In this document: positions 49,201-57,239 of the stretch, one piece after another | Position numbering within the stretch: the first letter of the stretch is position 1 | How the letters are laid out: each line of letters begins with the position of its first letter | Source of the DNA: Gavia stellata | Lineage: Eukaryota; Chordata; Aves; Gaviiformes; Gaviidae | DNA length: 64,000 bases | Direction: 5' to 3' | Assembly (NCBI RefSeq): GCF_030936135.1 | Contig: NC_082598.1 | Location: 12,218,687 to 12,282,686 of the forward strand | Program-made: the position numbers and the translations under genes | The notes under the pieces: generated by a model | Database searches by the model: none | Seen by the model: only the letters and a program-made list of their open reading frames with translations | Told to the model about the DNA's origin: nothing

Positions 49201-51097
49201 AATACTGGAGAGACTAATCATTGCAGCTCCAGGCTGGCATCTGGAGCAATTCTTGGCTCTGACAAGATACTCCTAAAGGAACTCCAGGAACATCATTTGG
49301 CCTCCTCCCTCTCTGCACCACAGTTTACCTTCTCTCAAGAGTGGGATAGATGAAAGGTCCCCTATTCACAGAAAGGCTGCAACAGTAGCCCTTTTCCCTC
49401 TGACCCCTCCCAATAATTTTGGCAAGTTTGCTATCTAAGAATAAACAGGATGGTTAGTGGTTCACCTGACATAATGGAAACACCAATGCATGATTTAAAA
49501 CTCCATTATGCATAAGACTTTTCTTTCCAGGAACACTATGAGAAAGGTAGCAGAAGGAAATTCTTAAAATAACATATTGGTAAGTATGTGAAAGGATATT
49601 AGCAGCATTAACACTTCTATAAAGTGACCTATTTTAATACTGAGAGAAAAAATACCAGCTTAAGTGACTACCAAACTTTCTCTGAAGTTAAACCATCAAG
49701 CCTGAAATTGCCACAGCATATCACAACATCTGCGCAAAGGCCTTAGTACTTTACTGTAGACAGAAGACGATTTGATACCCTGAGTGTCAATATTTTAAAA
49801 TGTAAAGGAGGTTCACAGGCATTTTTTACCACTTTAGACTCTACAAGACTACAAACCTCCTTGCGAAAAGAGCAGAAAACAGGTAAAAGAATATGTTTTA
49901 CGTGATTTATATACTACTTAGCACTTTTTCTGCCCTGTTTGAGGTACATGGCTTTAAGAGGCATTTTCTGCCTAGAGATGCTTGTCAGGTGAATCCAATT
50001 AACCTCCCATACACCACCAGGGAAGGCCGCAGAGCGCAGGCATTCCCGGGTCCCCGCTCTGCTTGCGTGGGCCACGGTGCAATGGATCTGCAGTGCAACA
50101 AGCAAGGGCGATGCCACCAAAACGCCTCCGCAGTGAGTGCCGACATTATGAAACGAACGGAGCGTTGGCAGGATGAGAGCAAGCTTGTACCGCTGCCCTG
50201 CCAGCGTGCCCTGCCTTGAGAAGGGGCGACAGCTGAGGAGGTAACCGCTGCCCTGACAGCCTAACGCCCGCCACCCAGCTCGCTTCCGTGCTGTCAAGTG
50301 CCTTCGCTTCCTGCTCACGGGAGTACTGTGGCAGTGACGTGCATGCCAAGGTGTCCACCGCCACACTGCCGAGTGGAAACCTTCCCACACCTCAGCCGAG
50401 GCCTGTAGCCCACGCTGAGGATCAATGAGGGGAGTGTTTGCCATTCAGAAAGGACCTGAGCACACATTCTCCATGCCACAACGATCACCGGCAGCAGGGC
50501 GAGGTGCCACGACCTTGTAGCCTCTTACAGTCCCTGGAGCCACCCAGCCTTCCCAGGTCACTGAAAATCCCGACTTTTGGTAGCCTGGAAACCACGACAC
50601 CCGGCACCATCCACCCACCGCCCTCTGCCCCAGGAGGCCGTCACCCCACAGGCAGGCCCCGCCATGCTCCTACCCGATTCACAGGCTCCCTTCTGGACCT
50701 GGGCGATGGCGGGCAGGCCGTGCTGCAGCGCCTTGCGGCTCACCGCCTTCAGCTGGCAGATGTTGTCGTAGGTGCGGCCGTCGCTGCCGCACACCTGGGC
50801 GCTGATCTTGCACTGGCAGACCCCCTTGGCGAAGCGCTTGCCCATGGGGTAGCGACAGTCGAGGCTGTCCCCGCAGGGCGGGTCCTCCTTGCGGCCGCAG
50901 GAGTCCCCTTCGCCCGCGGCGCAGATGAGGCAGCAGTTGCAGCGGTCGGGGACGTAGCCGCTGGGGCAGCTGGGGCTGGGGCACTTGGAGACATCGCAGC
51001 GGGTCGGGCACTTGGCTCGGGCAGCCGAGAGCTCCGCGGCGCCTGGGCTGCAGCTGAGGGACAGCAGGAGCAACGGGCTCAGCAGCGACACCCGCAT
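25080..51097 (-). CDS. HTRA3: HTRA3, secreted HtrA-family serine protease (complete, 9 exons)
   Basis: Nine exons join in frame to a 466-residue protein (human HTRA3 is 453). Order: signal peptide (about 1-21), IGFBP-like cysteine-rich domain (about 30-93, with the CNCC motif at 53-56), Kazal-like domain (about 94-139), trypsin-like protease, PDZ domain (about 370-466). The catalytic triad is His204 (TNAHVV), Asp240 (KKSDIATI) and Ser318 (GNSGGP). Segments such as [32 protein letters not shown] and [12 protein letters not shown] fit HTRA3 rather than HTRA1. The family is secreted, acts on extracellular matrix and dampens TGF-beta signalling; HTRA3 was first described as a pregnancy-related protease. 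Exons: 51097-50674, 41406-41307, 38792-38570, 37870-37676, 35025-34993, 34318-34204, 28127-28079, 26297-26202, 25245-25080. No frameshift, stop or lost key residue was seen. The gene is certain; the name HTRA3 over a paralogue is very likely. Confidence 0.97.
25246..28078 (-). other. HTRA3: HTRA3 introns 7 (1.8 kb) and 8 (1.0 kb), around exon 8
   Basis: Intron 7 is 26298-28078 and intron 8 is 25246-26201. Exon 8 lies between them. Short frames at 26492-26865 on both strands show no family signature. Confidence 0.85.
26202..26297 (-). CDS. HTRA3: HTRA3 exon 8: PDZ domain, middle part
   Basis: This 96-nt exon encodes residues 381-411, completing Ala380 and starting Arg412. [14 protein letters not shown] matches the mammalian HTRA3 PDZ stretch closely. 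The acceptor is TTCTTTTTAG and the donor is CATAG|GTATGT. Confidence 0.95.
28079..28127 (-). CDS. HTRA3: HTRA3 exon 7: start of PDZ domain
   Basis: This 49-nt exon encodes [15 protein letters not shown] (365-379), completes Asp364 and starts Ala380. FIGIRM is the conserved opening of the HtrA PDZ domain. The acceptor is TTATTTTCAG and the donor is CCCGC|GTAAGT. It ends a 6.1-kb intron. Confidence 0.94.
28975..29060. repeat. Possible old amniote interspersed repeat remnant in intron 6
   Basis: The order CTTACGCATGTCCAATATTC, CCATTAGTGTCAGTG and AACACTGGATTTAC recalls a common, unnamed-to-me amniote repeat with the core 'cccattgacttcaatggga'. Related traces may lie at 30846-30945 (GATTTCAATGGGGCC) and 44176-44205 (GTGTAAATCAGCATAGCT). 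The likeness is from memory. Confidence 0.25.
30192..30199. promoter_or_regulatory. Perfect CRE (TGACGTCA) in HTRA3 intron 6
   Basis: The palindromic cAMP response element TGACGTCA is present in full, 1.2 kb from the oestrogen-type element in the same intron. A CpG-containing 8-mer is uncommon in this AT-rich stretch, but one chance match is possible. Confidence 0.35.
31411..31425. promoter_or_regulatory. Perfect consensus oestrogen response element in HTRA3 intron 6
   Basis: AGGTCAGGCTGACCT fits the consensus AGGTCAnnnTGACCT at every fixed base. The symmetry continues outward: TAAGAGGTCA and TGACCTCTTA form 10-bp arms (31407-31416 and 31420-31429) around a 3-bp spacer. It sits inside HTRA3. 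Whether it is bound is unknown. Confidence 0.55.
31610..31636. repeat. Poly-A tract in HTRA3 intron 6
   Basis: Two A runs of about 12 separated by one T. On the HTRA3 strand this is poly-T. No flanking element was recognised. Confidence 0.85.
34204..34318 (-). CDS. HTRA3: HTRA3 exon 6: end of protease domain
   Basis: This 115-nt exon encodes residues 326-363 plus the first base of Asp364. It includes [20 protein letters not shown], the last strands of the protease barrel and substrate pocket, then the linker to the PDZ domain. The acceptor is CAACAG. The donor AAAG|GTAAAG was chosen over CAAA|GTAAAG because only it keeps frame with exon 7. Confidence 0.94.
34319..34992 (-). other. HTRA3: HTRA3 intron 5 (0.67 kb)
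   Basis: No repeat or exon recognised. Confidence 0.85.
34993..35025 (-). CDS. HTRA3: HTRA3 exon 5: 33-nt microexon with catalytic serine
   Basis: This 33-nt microexon encodes only [11 protein letters not shown] (residues 315-325) with the nucleophile Ser318. Both ends are phase 0, so skipping it would keep the frame. The acceptor is TTTTACAG and the donor is CTG|GTAAGT. It is too short to stand out by coding statistics and was placed by its motif and by frame closure with exons 4 and 6. Confidence 0.96.
35491..35600 (-). mobile_element. MIR-like remnant in HTRA3 intron 4
   Basis: CACAGTGCTTTACATGTTTA and CTATGAGGTAGGTACTAC match the reversed MIR 3' half. The rest is too diverged to follow. 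Confidence 0.45.
36495..36832 (+). mobile_element. Degenerate MIR-like SINE in HTRA3 intron 4
   Basis: GAAGCAGTGTGATCTTGAGG, CTAATTCTGTCTCTGCCACC and GTGCTCTCAAGTAACCCATT follow the 5' part and core of MIR. A 3' part (GTGAAGCGCTTTGCG) lies at 36796-36810 after an insertion of about 150 bp. Confidence 0.55.
37676..37870 (-). CDS. HTRA3: HTRA3 exon 4: central protease domain
   Basis: This 195-nt exon, phase 0 at both ends, encodes residues 250-314. It begins [19 protein letters not shown] and includes [19 protein letters not shown], the strand and loop region that shapes the active site and regulatory loops. It ends [10 protein letters not shown], just before the serine motif of exon 5. The acceptor is TTACTTAAG and the donor is AAT|GTAAGT. 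Confidence 0.97.
37871..38569 (-). other. HTRA3: HTRA3 intron 3 (0.7 kb)
   Basis: No repeat or exon recognised. Confidence 0.85.
38570..38792 (-). CDS. HTRA3: HTRA3 exon 3: protease domain with catalytic His and Asp
   Basis: This 223-nt exon encodes residues 176-249 and completes Arg175. It holds both the catalytic histidine (TNAHVVS, His204) and the catalytic aspartate (KKSDIATI, Asp240). The start [19 protein letters not shown] is nearly the same as mammalian HTRA3. The acceptor is TTTTTGTACAG and the donor is CCTAAG|GTTAGT, leaving phase 0. Confidence 0.97.
39041..39372 (-). mobile_element. CR1 copy in HTRA3 intron 2 (first of a near-identical pair)
   Basis: ACAGAATCACAGAATGATAG, then GGTTGGAAGGGATCTCTGG, starts a reversed CR1 3' end. 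On the minus strand its remnant reads [20 protein letters not shown], a known CR1 block. It is in the same sense as HTRA3 and ends at CCCCTTAAGTATTTATAAG. Confidence 0.95.
40273..40346. repeat. 37-bp imperfect tandem duplication in HTRA3 intron 2
   Basis: GGCTGGTTTGAGCACTGAAT and GGTTGTTTTGAGCACTCGAT begin two adjacent units of 37 bp that differ at several sites. Confidence 0.8.
40800..41225 (-). mobile_element. CR1 copy in HTRA3 intron 2 (second of the pair)
   Basis: This copy closely matches the one at 39041-39372 but reaches about 95 bp further into the element (to the CTCCAGACTAAAAAGACCC part). The minus-strand reading again gives [20 protein letters not shown]. Its truncated 5' end is about 80 bp from the exon 2 donor. 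Confidence 0.95.
41307..41406 (-). CDS. HTRA3: HTRA3 exon 2: linker and protease N-terminus
   Basis: This 100-nt exon encodes residues 143-174 and completes Gly142. It contains [20 protein letters not shown], the segment before the protease barrel that is conserved in HtrA proteins and, in HTRA1, is involved in trimer formation. The acceptor is TATAG and the donor is CTCAG|GTAAC. It is phase 1 at its start and phase 2 at its end, matching exons 1 and 3. CR1 copies lie on both sides. Confidence 0.95.
41706..42262 (-). mobile_element. Older CR1 copy in HTRA3 intron 1
   Basis: From GGGTCATAGGATAAGTCAGG to TAACAAGGGCTGAGTAATA this follows the reversed CR1 3' region (GGATGGAGACTCCAGAACCT, CTCTTCTCCAGGCTGAAAAA, CCAAAACTGGATGCAGTATT). 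It is more diverged than the intron 2 pair. It starts about 300 bp from the exon 2 acceptor, also in the HTRA3 sense. Confidence 0.92.
42530..42575. repeat. 23-bp tandem duplication in HTRA3 intron 1
   Basis: CATCCTGG(C/A)TTCTAATGTC plus ACAA occurs twice head to tail with a single mismatch, so the duplication is recent. Confidence 0.9.
45035..45170 (-). mobile_element. Possible MIR/L2-like remnant in HTRA3 intron 1
   Basis: GCCTGAGAAACTGAAGAAGG, TGTATAAGGTCATCCTG and GTAGCAGAATCGGGGCT suggest a reversed MIR core, but only short blocks agree. Confidence 0.3.
47106..47137. repeat. Perfect 16-bp tandem duplication in HTRA3 intron 1
   Basis: TATCTCTTACTAGGCC occurs twice in a row with no mismatch. 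Confidence 0.92.
48740..48832 (+). mobile_element. MIR-family SINE core in HTRA3 intron 1
   Basis: TTCTATTCCTGGCTCAACCA, TGACCTTGGGCAAGACACTT and TCTCTGAGCTTCAGTTTGTG line up in order with the MIR core (the 'gaccttgggcaag' and 'cctcagtttcc' landmarks). It is an old copy on the plus strand. Confidence 0.75.
50674..51097 (-). CDS. HTRA3: HTRA3 exon 1: signal peptide, IGFBP and Kazal domains
   Basis: This 424-nt coding part encodes residues 1-141 plus the first base of Gly142. I chose the ATG at 51097-51095 because a hydrophobic signal peptide follows at once ([15 protein letters not shown]) and A is at -3. The open frame continues upstream to 51229, but that codon is GTG and the added residues do not look like protein. 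Cysteines at 30, 34, 39, 44, 53, 55, 56 and 59 follow the IGFBP pattern; [15 protein letters not shown] is the Kazal core. The donor is CGG|GTAGGA, phase 1. It lies in a CpG island. Confidence 0.96.
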
Positions 51098-51317
51098 CCT
51101 CGGCGGGCTGCTGGCGGGGAGAGCGGCGGAGAAGGGGTGCGAGCCCGCCCGGCCCGAGGGGAGGAGGCGGAGGGGCGGGAGGGTGCAATCGCGGTGCAGC
51201 GAGGGAAAGGAAAGTCGGGACTGATGCACACAGGGGTGGGAAAGTCCCTTCTGCCCCGAGCAGGGCTTCTGCAGGCGGAGCGGGAAAGAGCGGCAGATGG
51301 AAGGAAGGAGGGTGGAG

Positions 51318-51350
51318 TATAAAGCCGCAGAGTCACGGCCAGCTCAGTCC
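51318..51350 (+). promoter_or_regulatory. TATA plus Inr core promoter pointing away from HTRA3
   Basis: TATAAA at 51318-51323 is followed by TCAGTCC at 51344-51350, a full match to the YYANWYY initiator. The initiator A (51346) is 28 bp after the first base of the TATA box, the usual spacing. An ATG in a good Kozak context (GAGCCATGG) follows 67 bp later and a GTGAGC splice donor 21 bp after that. The linked elements make a real plus-strand start plausible. The product is unknown. Confidence 0.5.
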
Positions 51351-51412
51351 GTCCGAGGCGCGGCAGCTCTGCTGCTGCCCGGGACTAGCTCGCACGGCTG
51401 AGGCGCCGAGCC

Positions 51413-51433
51413 ATGGCCAAGCTGCCGCGCAAG
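51413..51433 (+). CDS. Possible first coding exon of a divergent gene (MAKLPRK)
   Basis: ATG GCC AAG CTG CCG CGC AAG is followed directly by the donor GTGAGC at 51434. The ATG context is strong and the TATA/Inr pair is correctly placed upstream. I do not recognise a known protein starting MAKLPRK. It could be the first exon of a small protein or of a non-coding divergent transcript whose ATG means nothing. Confidence 0.3.
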
Positions 51434-51495
51434 GTGAGCGCCGTCCCCCGGTGGCCGCGGGAAGCAGTGAGGACGGCGCCGCGCGCAGCAGCAGG

Positions 51496-51501
51496 CTTAT
51501 A
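51496..51501 (-). promoter_or_regulatory. HTRA3: TATAAG element, possible upstream HTRA3 start
   Basis: The minus strand reads CATATAAGC here. A BBCABW-type initiator with its A at 51468 lies 33 bp downstream. If used, HTRA3 would have a 5' UTR of about 370 nt overlapping the plus-strand candidate exon. The GC box at 51172-51179 suggests a nearer start instead. Neither can be decided from sequence. Confidence 0.25.
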
Positions 51502-52813
51502 TGTGGGACGTGCCCGGAGCCGCCGCCTCCAGCTGCAGCCGCCGGAGCCTCGCGGCGGCAGCAGCGACGGCCAGGCCCCACCCCAGCCGGGGAGGGACGG
51601 CTCCCCGCGGGCGGGCCGCGGGGTCGGGGAGGGCCTGTCTGAAGGGGACCCCTCGGGCGGGCAGAGCGGGAAGGGCCCGTCCCCGCAGCTGCGGGGTAGG
51701 TACCGCCCGTCTGCTGGTAAATCACCGCCCCGCGAGGGGAAAGGCAGAGGGTGAGCCGGCTGCGGCGATCCACTCGACGCCAGCAGCTGTGGGTGAGCGA
51801 GGTGGGCTAAAAAAATGCAAATACACACGCGGAAGAGAAGTTACGTGACCGCTGTGACAGCTGGGGGTAGAAAGCTGGCAGCCATTTTGTCTTCCCTCAT
51901 GCTCATCTTTAATGTTGTCAGTGTTAATAAGGACATTTGTCACCACTGCCAAAGGCTAATTGGGGTTGGGCCCCTGTTGTGATATTAAACACAATGACAC
52001 TTGGATGTGAATCCCTTTTTGCAGCTGATGAAGCCAAGGCGCGTGGAGCTGAACATATCCGTGATAGCCACTCACTCATACGTGGCATCAGGGCAAGTTG
52101 TACGAGACACTTCTCCAACAGCCAAAGGGGATCCACTGGGCTCCCCACCGTCATTTCCTTCAACAAAAGATTTGGTAGCTTCTGGGTAATACTAATTGAA
52201 ATTATTGTCAAAGCGTTAACTCTTGGAAGTTTGGGGGTTTTAAAATCTATTATTAATCCCAAAGTATTCAGTAATGCTGTCAGGTTGAACAGAGCATCTG
52301 TCGAGCTCTGTTAACTAGTCACCCACACAGTCTTCGTAACGTGCAGAGTAAGCCTTGCCTGTATGTGCCATCCTTATCAACAAAACATTCACATTTGCTC
52401 TGAAGTAGCATCTAGTCATAACTTTAGAATTTATTAATCTAGGTATGGGTTGAGCTGGCATCCAGGAAAGTTAAGCTGACTTAAGGAGAAAGACCTCTGA
52501 CGTAGCTCACCCAGAGACTGTACCAAACTTGGCAAATCTCACTTGCTGCATGACACTTCCAACCTTGACTTCTGCCTGCAGTTCCCCCTTCCCTCTTTTT
52601 CATGCAAGGGCAAAAACTCATGCTATCCTGCAAGGTACTACCTTGGGCTTTCTCCTAAGTAGGCACAATTTGCTGACCAGCTGCATCTGGCTATAGGGTC
52701 ATAAAAAGGGAGAAATTATGATGCTGTCTTCTAATCAAGGACCTCTTGAATGCAGTAGGCAGCATTCAGAATACCCTGCTACAGTTAGTGTTTTATTGTT
52801 TCCTCTGTTACAG

Positions 52814-52872
52814 GGACAGAGTTGGTCCAAGACTGGATTCTCCAAACAGCTGCAGTCTCACAGAAAAAGAAG
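52814..52872 (+). other. Candidate second exon of the divergent transcript
   Basis: This 59-nt segment follows a strong acceptor (TGTTTCCTCTGTTACAG) and ends at the donor AGAAG|GTATAC. Joined to 51413-51433 it stays open and adds GQSWSKTGFSKQLQSHRKR, a basic stretch with no family I know. A rival second exon begins at 52025 after CCCTTTTTGCAG and stays open to a TAA at 52187-52189, giving 61 residues in total. No downstream exon could be chosen with confidence; an acceptor at about 58926 (TTTTTTTCCTTGCTGGCAG) is one option. Confidence 0.25.
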
Positions 52873-55800
52873 GTATACATGATAGCTAAAGACATTACAT
52901 GTCTTGTGATGAGAAAACTGTAAAATTTTGCTGTAAAACACATCTTGTCACTTTTTTGAAAGGTAAGGTTTACTAAATAACTTTATTTATAGAGCAATAT
53001 CTAAAATATAGAAAATGTCTATGTTTTGATAGAAACTTGCCCTTTAAGGAAACAGGAGACTAATAAAAATGAAAAGTGTTAGGGCTGAAACATGGGTCAG
53101 AAAGAAACAAGAGCTCTGTGTGTATGTTACATGAATATTTTCATTATTTATGATGACCTTAGTTACAAGGAAGAGGTTGGGGAAAATGTTTCAAATTACA
53201 AATAGCAGTCTGGGAGTTACTGCTGTTAGACTACAGAATCTTTCATAGCTGTATTGGTATTCCTATTAGTTATCTCTTTTTGTAGTCACACTTGGAGACT
53301 TCAAACAGGTTATAAGAAAACAGAACAAATACAGACAGATAAATAAAGCAACCTTGACTAAAGAGTTTGCAGTCTAGGATGAGTGTAAGGAGTTTCACAG
53401 AACCTTTCATAATTGGCGTATCAGTCTGCATCTCATTAATTTAGGATGATTAAAAATCTGAAAGGTATTTTCTGCTGACTGTTCTCTCACAGCCAAAATA
53501 AAACAGATGACATAATTTCTTTCAGATAAGCATATATATAATATTGCCACCGCTAGGACTGGGTATTAATTATATTCTGAGGGGGAACTGATCAGGCTCC
53601 TGTTTATAATAGAAGATAAAATGAAGAAATATAAGGGATACCTCAGTCTCTGCAACCATTTTTTTTTCTTTCATAATTTATTATTCCAAATAAAGAGAAT
53701 GATGCAGAGAGTAAGGCTAGGAAAAAATGGAAGTCACACCAAGTATTGGGTGTTCCTCTTGGGGATAGTGAGTAAGAGGATTCATGGCTCAGTGCTACTT
53801 GTTGAACACCTTTCACTAGAATTTGAATTAATTCAAAATTCGAATGTGGCACTAAAAGCTATTCAAATGATAACTCATTCAGTAGTAGTTCTCCATCACT
53901 TGGAAAAATGACCGTTTCATGGATTCTGAATCACCTCCGTCTGGTGGAAATGTTGCTTACTGCATAGCTGGAAGGGAGGTGCCTCGAGACAAATCCAAAG
54001 CAATGCAGGAAATGTTGCTGGTGACTCAGTGGGTCTCAGTCTTCTCTCTTGAGGGCCAAATTGCAGTTTTATGCAAGTCCCAAAGGACAGTGAAGCATGT
54101 AGTCACCATGCCCTTAAGAGAACATCGGGACTTCGCTCCACAATTCACCTACTGCATTCTGAACTCTCCTCTTTCTCAGAACAGGAAAAAAGTCCTTGCT
54201 GGCTTTTTATGAAGTTAATTGTCCTGTTGTGCCTGCTCATTTGCATCTCCTGGCGTACATGCAGGGCAGGTTTATGGTCCCTATCTGTTCGTACTTCTGC
54301 CTGGCTTCATACGTGTTGTTGGAGCCATGGATGCTGCTCTCTTCCATGCTGTGTAGTCCACATAGCCGTGACAGCAGTAGGGTGGCACGTGACACTGCAC
54401 AGAATTAATAGTGAAATGATGCCTTATCTTAGTGCTGCATTAGGGTTCTATATACTGCTGGTCACGGAAGTGCCATTTGGATGATGTATAAATCTAAATT
54501 TATGACCCCATAACCATTAAAATGCATACTTATTTGCATGACTATAAGAATATTTTCCACTCTGTCTTGTCCCAATACAAACTGAATGATTATGTATCAG
54601 CTGATTTAAATCTCTGTGTGTCTTTTTCTCAATTTAAATCACAAAGTATTCTAATTCACACACTGTCCTAAATCCTATTATTCTAATTCATCTCTGTGTA
54701 TTCATAAGTCTTATAAGTTTCTTTGGAGTGAATTTCCATGTAATTCAAATTTCTTGTTATTGTTTCTTTAATATGGTTAAAGTTCAGAAACATTCACTTC
54801 TGTTATAACCTCACTATACAAATTGTGTAAGTTAAAGACCACTCTGACCTTGCCATTGAGGTCTCTAAATTAAGAGCACATGCTTAATATTCATCCTTAG
54901 TTTCTCGTAGGAGTATTTTGAAAAGAAATCCAAAGCACACTTTAAACTGGAGTAATAAACACTGTTTATTTATCAGATTGTCTGCATCTCATTTCCTGAA
55001 CTAAACAGCTAAAGTCTCTTTGCACTCCATGCAAGTCTCACAAGCTGATCCAAGAGAACATCTGTCAGTTTGTTTTCAAGACTGGACATTGCAGAAGAAA
55101 AGAAGGGGTGGGCGAAGAAATATGACTTTCACAAACACATCAGTTCAAAGTGAGAACTTTCTCGGCTGCCTTCATAAGCCAGGCAAGCTGTGCATTAGAA
55201 ATATACTTTCTTTCTCTTTCTCCCGTCCCCTAACAGTAGTTGAAAAGCAGGGGTCATTTTTCTTCTCTGTGTTGTAGTCAAACTGATGCCAATAAATAAT
55301 TTTAGGAAGTGTTAATGAAGTATTCAAGAAATACTCTCACAGTATACTGAAAGCAAATTGAAAAATCAAGAGCTTGTTCTCCACTAACGTGAGACACAGC
55401 TACTCTGAAGTCATTGCATTTGGTGCAAGAGAAAAAAGGTAGGCTTTTGGCACAGAGACAGGGTTATTTGAAGGAAATGCCACAGCCTGCTCTGTTCTTC
55501 ACTCTGTTTCTAGCCAAAAGAACAGTTTGTGTTGGTATGTTTAAGGGGAGGAAATTCAGACCGTTAATAACAGAACTGGCCTAGAAATCATATGCTTTAA
55601 ATTCTGTCACAGTCTTAACAGGCGTTTTTCTAGCTGTAGAGGGGGGAACTGTATCTCCAACTTTATCACTAAATGTAAGGTCTGCAGTGAAAAGATAAGT
55701 GTATATCGAGCAGGTGTTTGGGAACAAGAAAAAAAAGTCTACTTTTTTATTAGAAAATACTGATTTCTAAAAGGGAAAGGTATCCAGAGGGACAAAGCAT

Positions 55801-57239
55801 GACAACTTGTGTTTGGAAGAGCTGTTTGATGTGTGAGGGTGTGTATAATGAGACGGGTAGATCTGGTCAATATGTGTGTGTTTCAAGAGGGAAGAATGGA
55901 GAATGAAAGAGGGAAAGACAAGACCCCTTTGTTTTTCCACTCCACGAAGTCGAAGAACCAAAATTTTGGTAAGTTTTTCTGAGCCTTAGAAGACTCAGAT
56001 TCAAGTTTCTGATCTTTCCAGTCAAAAACAGGGACTTGGCTTTGGTGTTGAAGGTAAATACTCTATCTGCTCTGGAAGATTCAGTTTTCTTATATAGACT
56101 GTTAGAAGCCTTAGTTCTGTGCAGAAGCAAGACGACAAGAAATATCACACTCATTGGTGTATGCGGATTTCCTGCTTTGCAGCCCACCCTCCTGTAGGGG
56201 CTTCCATGCCATTCCGTTAATCTTCCACAAATGTTGTGTGAAGGGCCATTTGGCAAGAGCTACCTGGTCTGAAGCAGCAACATGCACGCTCAGCTAGCTG
56301 CTGAGAGGGGTTAGGTGGACTAGGCAGACCTAAGGCCAAGTCACTGCTCAGCAGGATACCTAAGTTTGTAGTTCTCTAAACATACTGCTGTACTGTTCCT
56401 TACCTCCTATTAGCTCTCCAAAGAGAGATACAGTGACAACTGCTATCAGTTCAGTATGTGTGGGGCCATCTGAAAGAGAAATTTTCTTCAATTCAAACCA
56501 CACTTTTGTCGGTCCTTCAGACAAGACGTTGCCAGACCCACACTGCGTCTGCTCTAGCTCATAGATTTGTGTGTGTGATTCAAATTTGCAGAACCAACAG
56601 TCGCATGGAAATGATCGTGAGTCATAGAAACTCCTTATTCTTCTAATAAATGGCTAGAGTGAGTAGGAGAAGGAGAAAAAAATATAAACATAAATGGGAT
56701 TTTGCTTCTCTCTGCTCCCTGCTCTGCTTTGCTGTTGAACAACTGCCTAGAATCTCAAATAACTTCATCTCAGCTGATGTGTCCCTGTGAATATACATAT
56801 CCTGCAGGATCCTGCCACATGCAAAAAGGATACAGTGCATTAAAGAAAGAGGAATGAATCTGAACGGAATGAGTTAAAGGGAAAGAGTCACTTTTAGATG
56901 TTTTCTACTCAGCTGGGCTCAATACATTTCACCTTAGGATGATCTTAATGAACTGTCAGAAGTAGCCTAGAAGTGCAGTTCACAGTAGAGTGAAAACAAA
57001 GTCAGCTTGTAAGCCTCTAGAAGACCATCTAGTAAAATACTTAACAGACATTACGATTAAGAATGTACCATGTCTCACAACCTAATTTCATTTATAATAG
57101 ATTGTAGACTGAGTAAAAGCTGTGGCTGTCACAGAAGTACATACTGACATTACTAATATTTTTGATACTGTCTGATAATATTTTTGTAAGCAAACAGTGA
57201 AATTAAAGTCTGGGTAAAACTTCAAGATGTATAAATTCC
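52873..57239. other. Non-coding, nothing clearly recognised
   Basis: This region is upstream of HTRA3. It has two octamer motifs ATTTGCAT (54239-54246 and 54532-54539) and a CACGTG E-box near 54388. No SH3TC1-like exon was found. Confidence 0.5.

Larger units (their letters stand above)
41407..50673 (-). other. HTRA3: HTRA3 intron 1 (9.3 kb)
   Basis: It holds a CR1 copy, a MIR core, a weak MIR/L2-like trace and two small tandem duplications. The end near exon 1 (about 50000-50670) is GC-rich and has a 176-codon minus frame (49914-50444) with no family signature. The rest is unrecognised. Confidence 0.85.
50450..51760. promoter_or_regulatory. CpG island over HTRA3 exon 1 and upstream region
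   Basis: G+C and CpG density rise sharply here compared with the AT-rich surroundings. The island covers HTRA3 exon 1 and about 650 bp upstream. It holds a GGGGCGGG GC box (51172-51179), 75 bp above the HTRA3 ATG, and core-promoter-like elements on both strands, so it may act as a two-way promoter. Boundaries are by eye. Confidence 0.8.

Noticed and set aside
49914..50444. 176-codon minus-strand frame next to HTRA3 exon 1
   Set aside because: No domain, no coding-like bias and overlapping frames on both strands; it is intronic GC-rich DNA.
51098..51229. N-terminal extension of HTRA3 exon 1 upstream of the chosen ATG
   Set aside because: The extension begins at GTG, not ATG, and would bury the signal peptide. 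The frame is open only because the region is GC-rich.
50438..51322. Long plus-strand open frame of 294 codons
   Set aside because: It is the antisense shadow of HTRA3 exon 1 in a GC-rich island, with Ala/Gly/Arg-rich low-complexity translation.
51333..51848. Several frames over 100 codons on both strands
   Set aside because: Stops are rare in GC-rich CpG-island sequence; the frames overlap each other and are proline/arginine/alanine rich.
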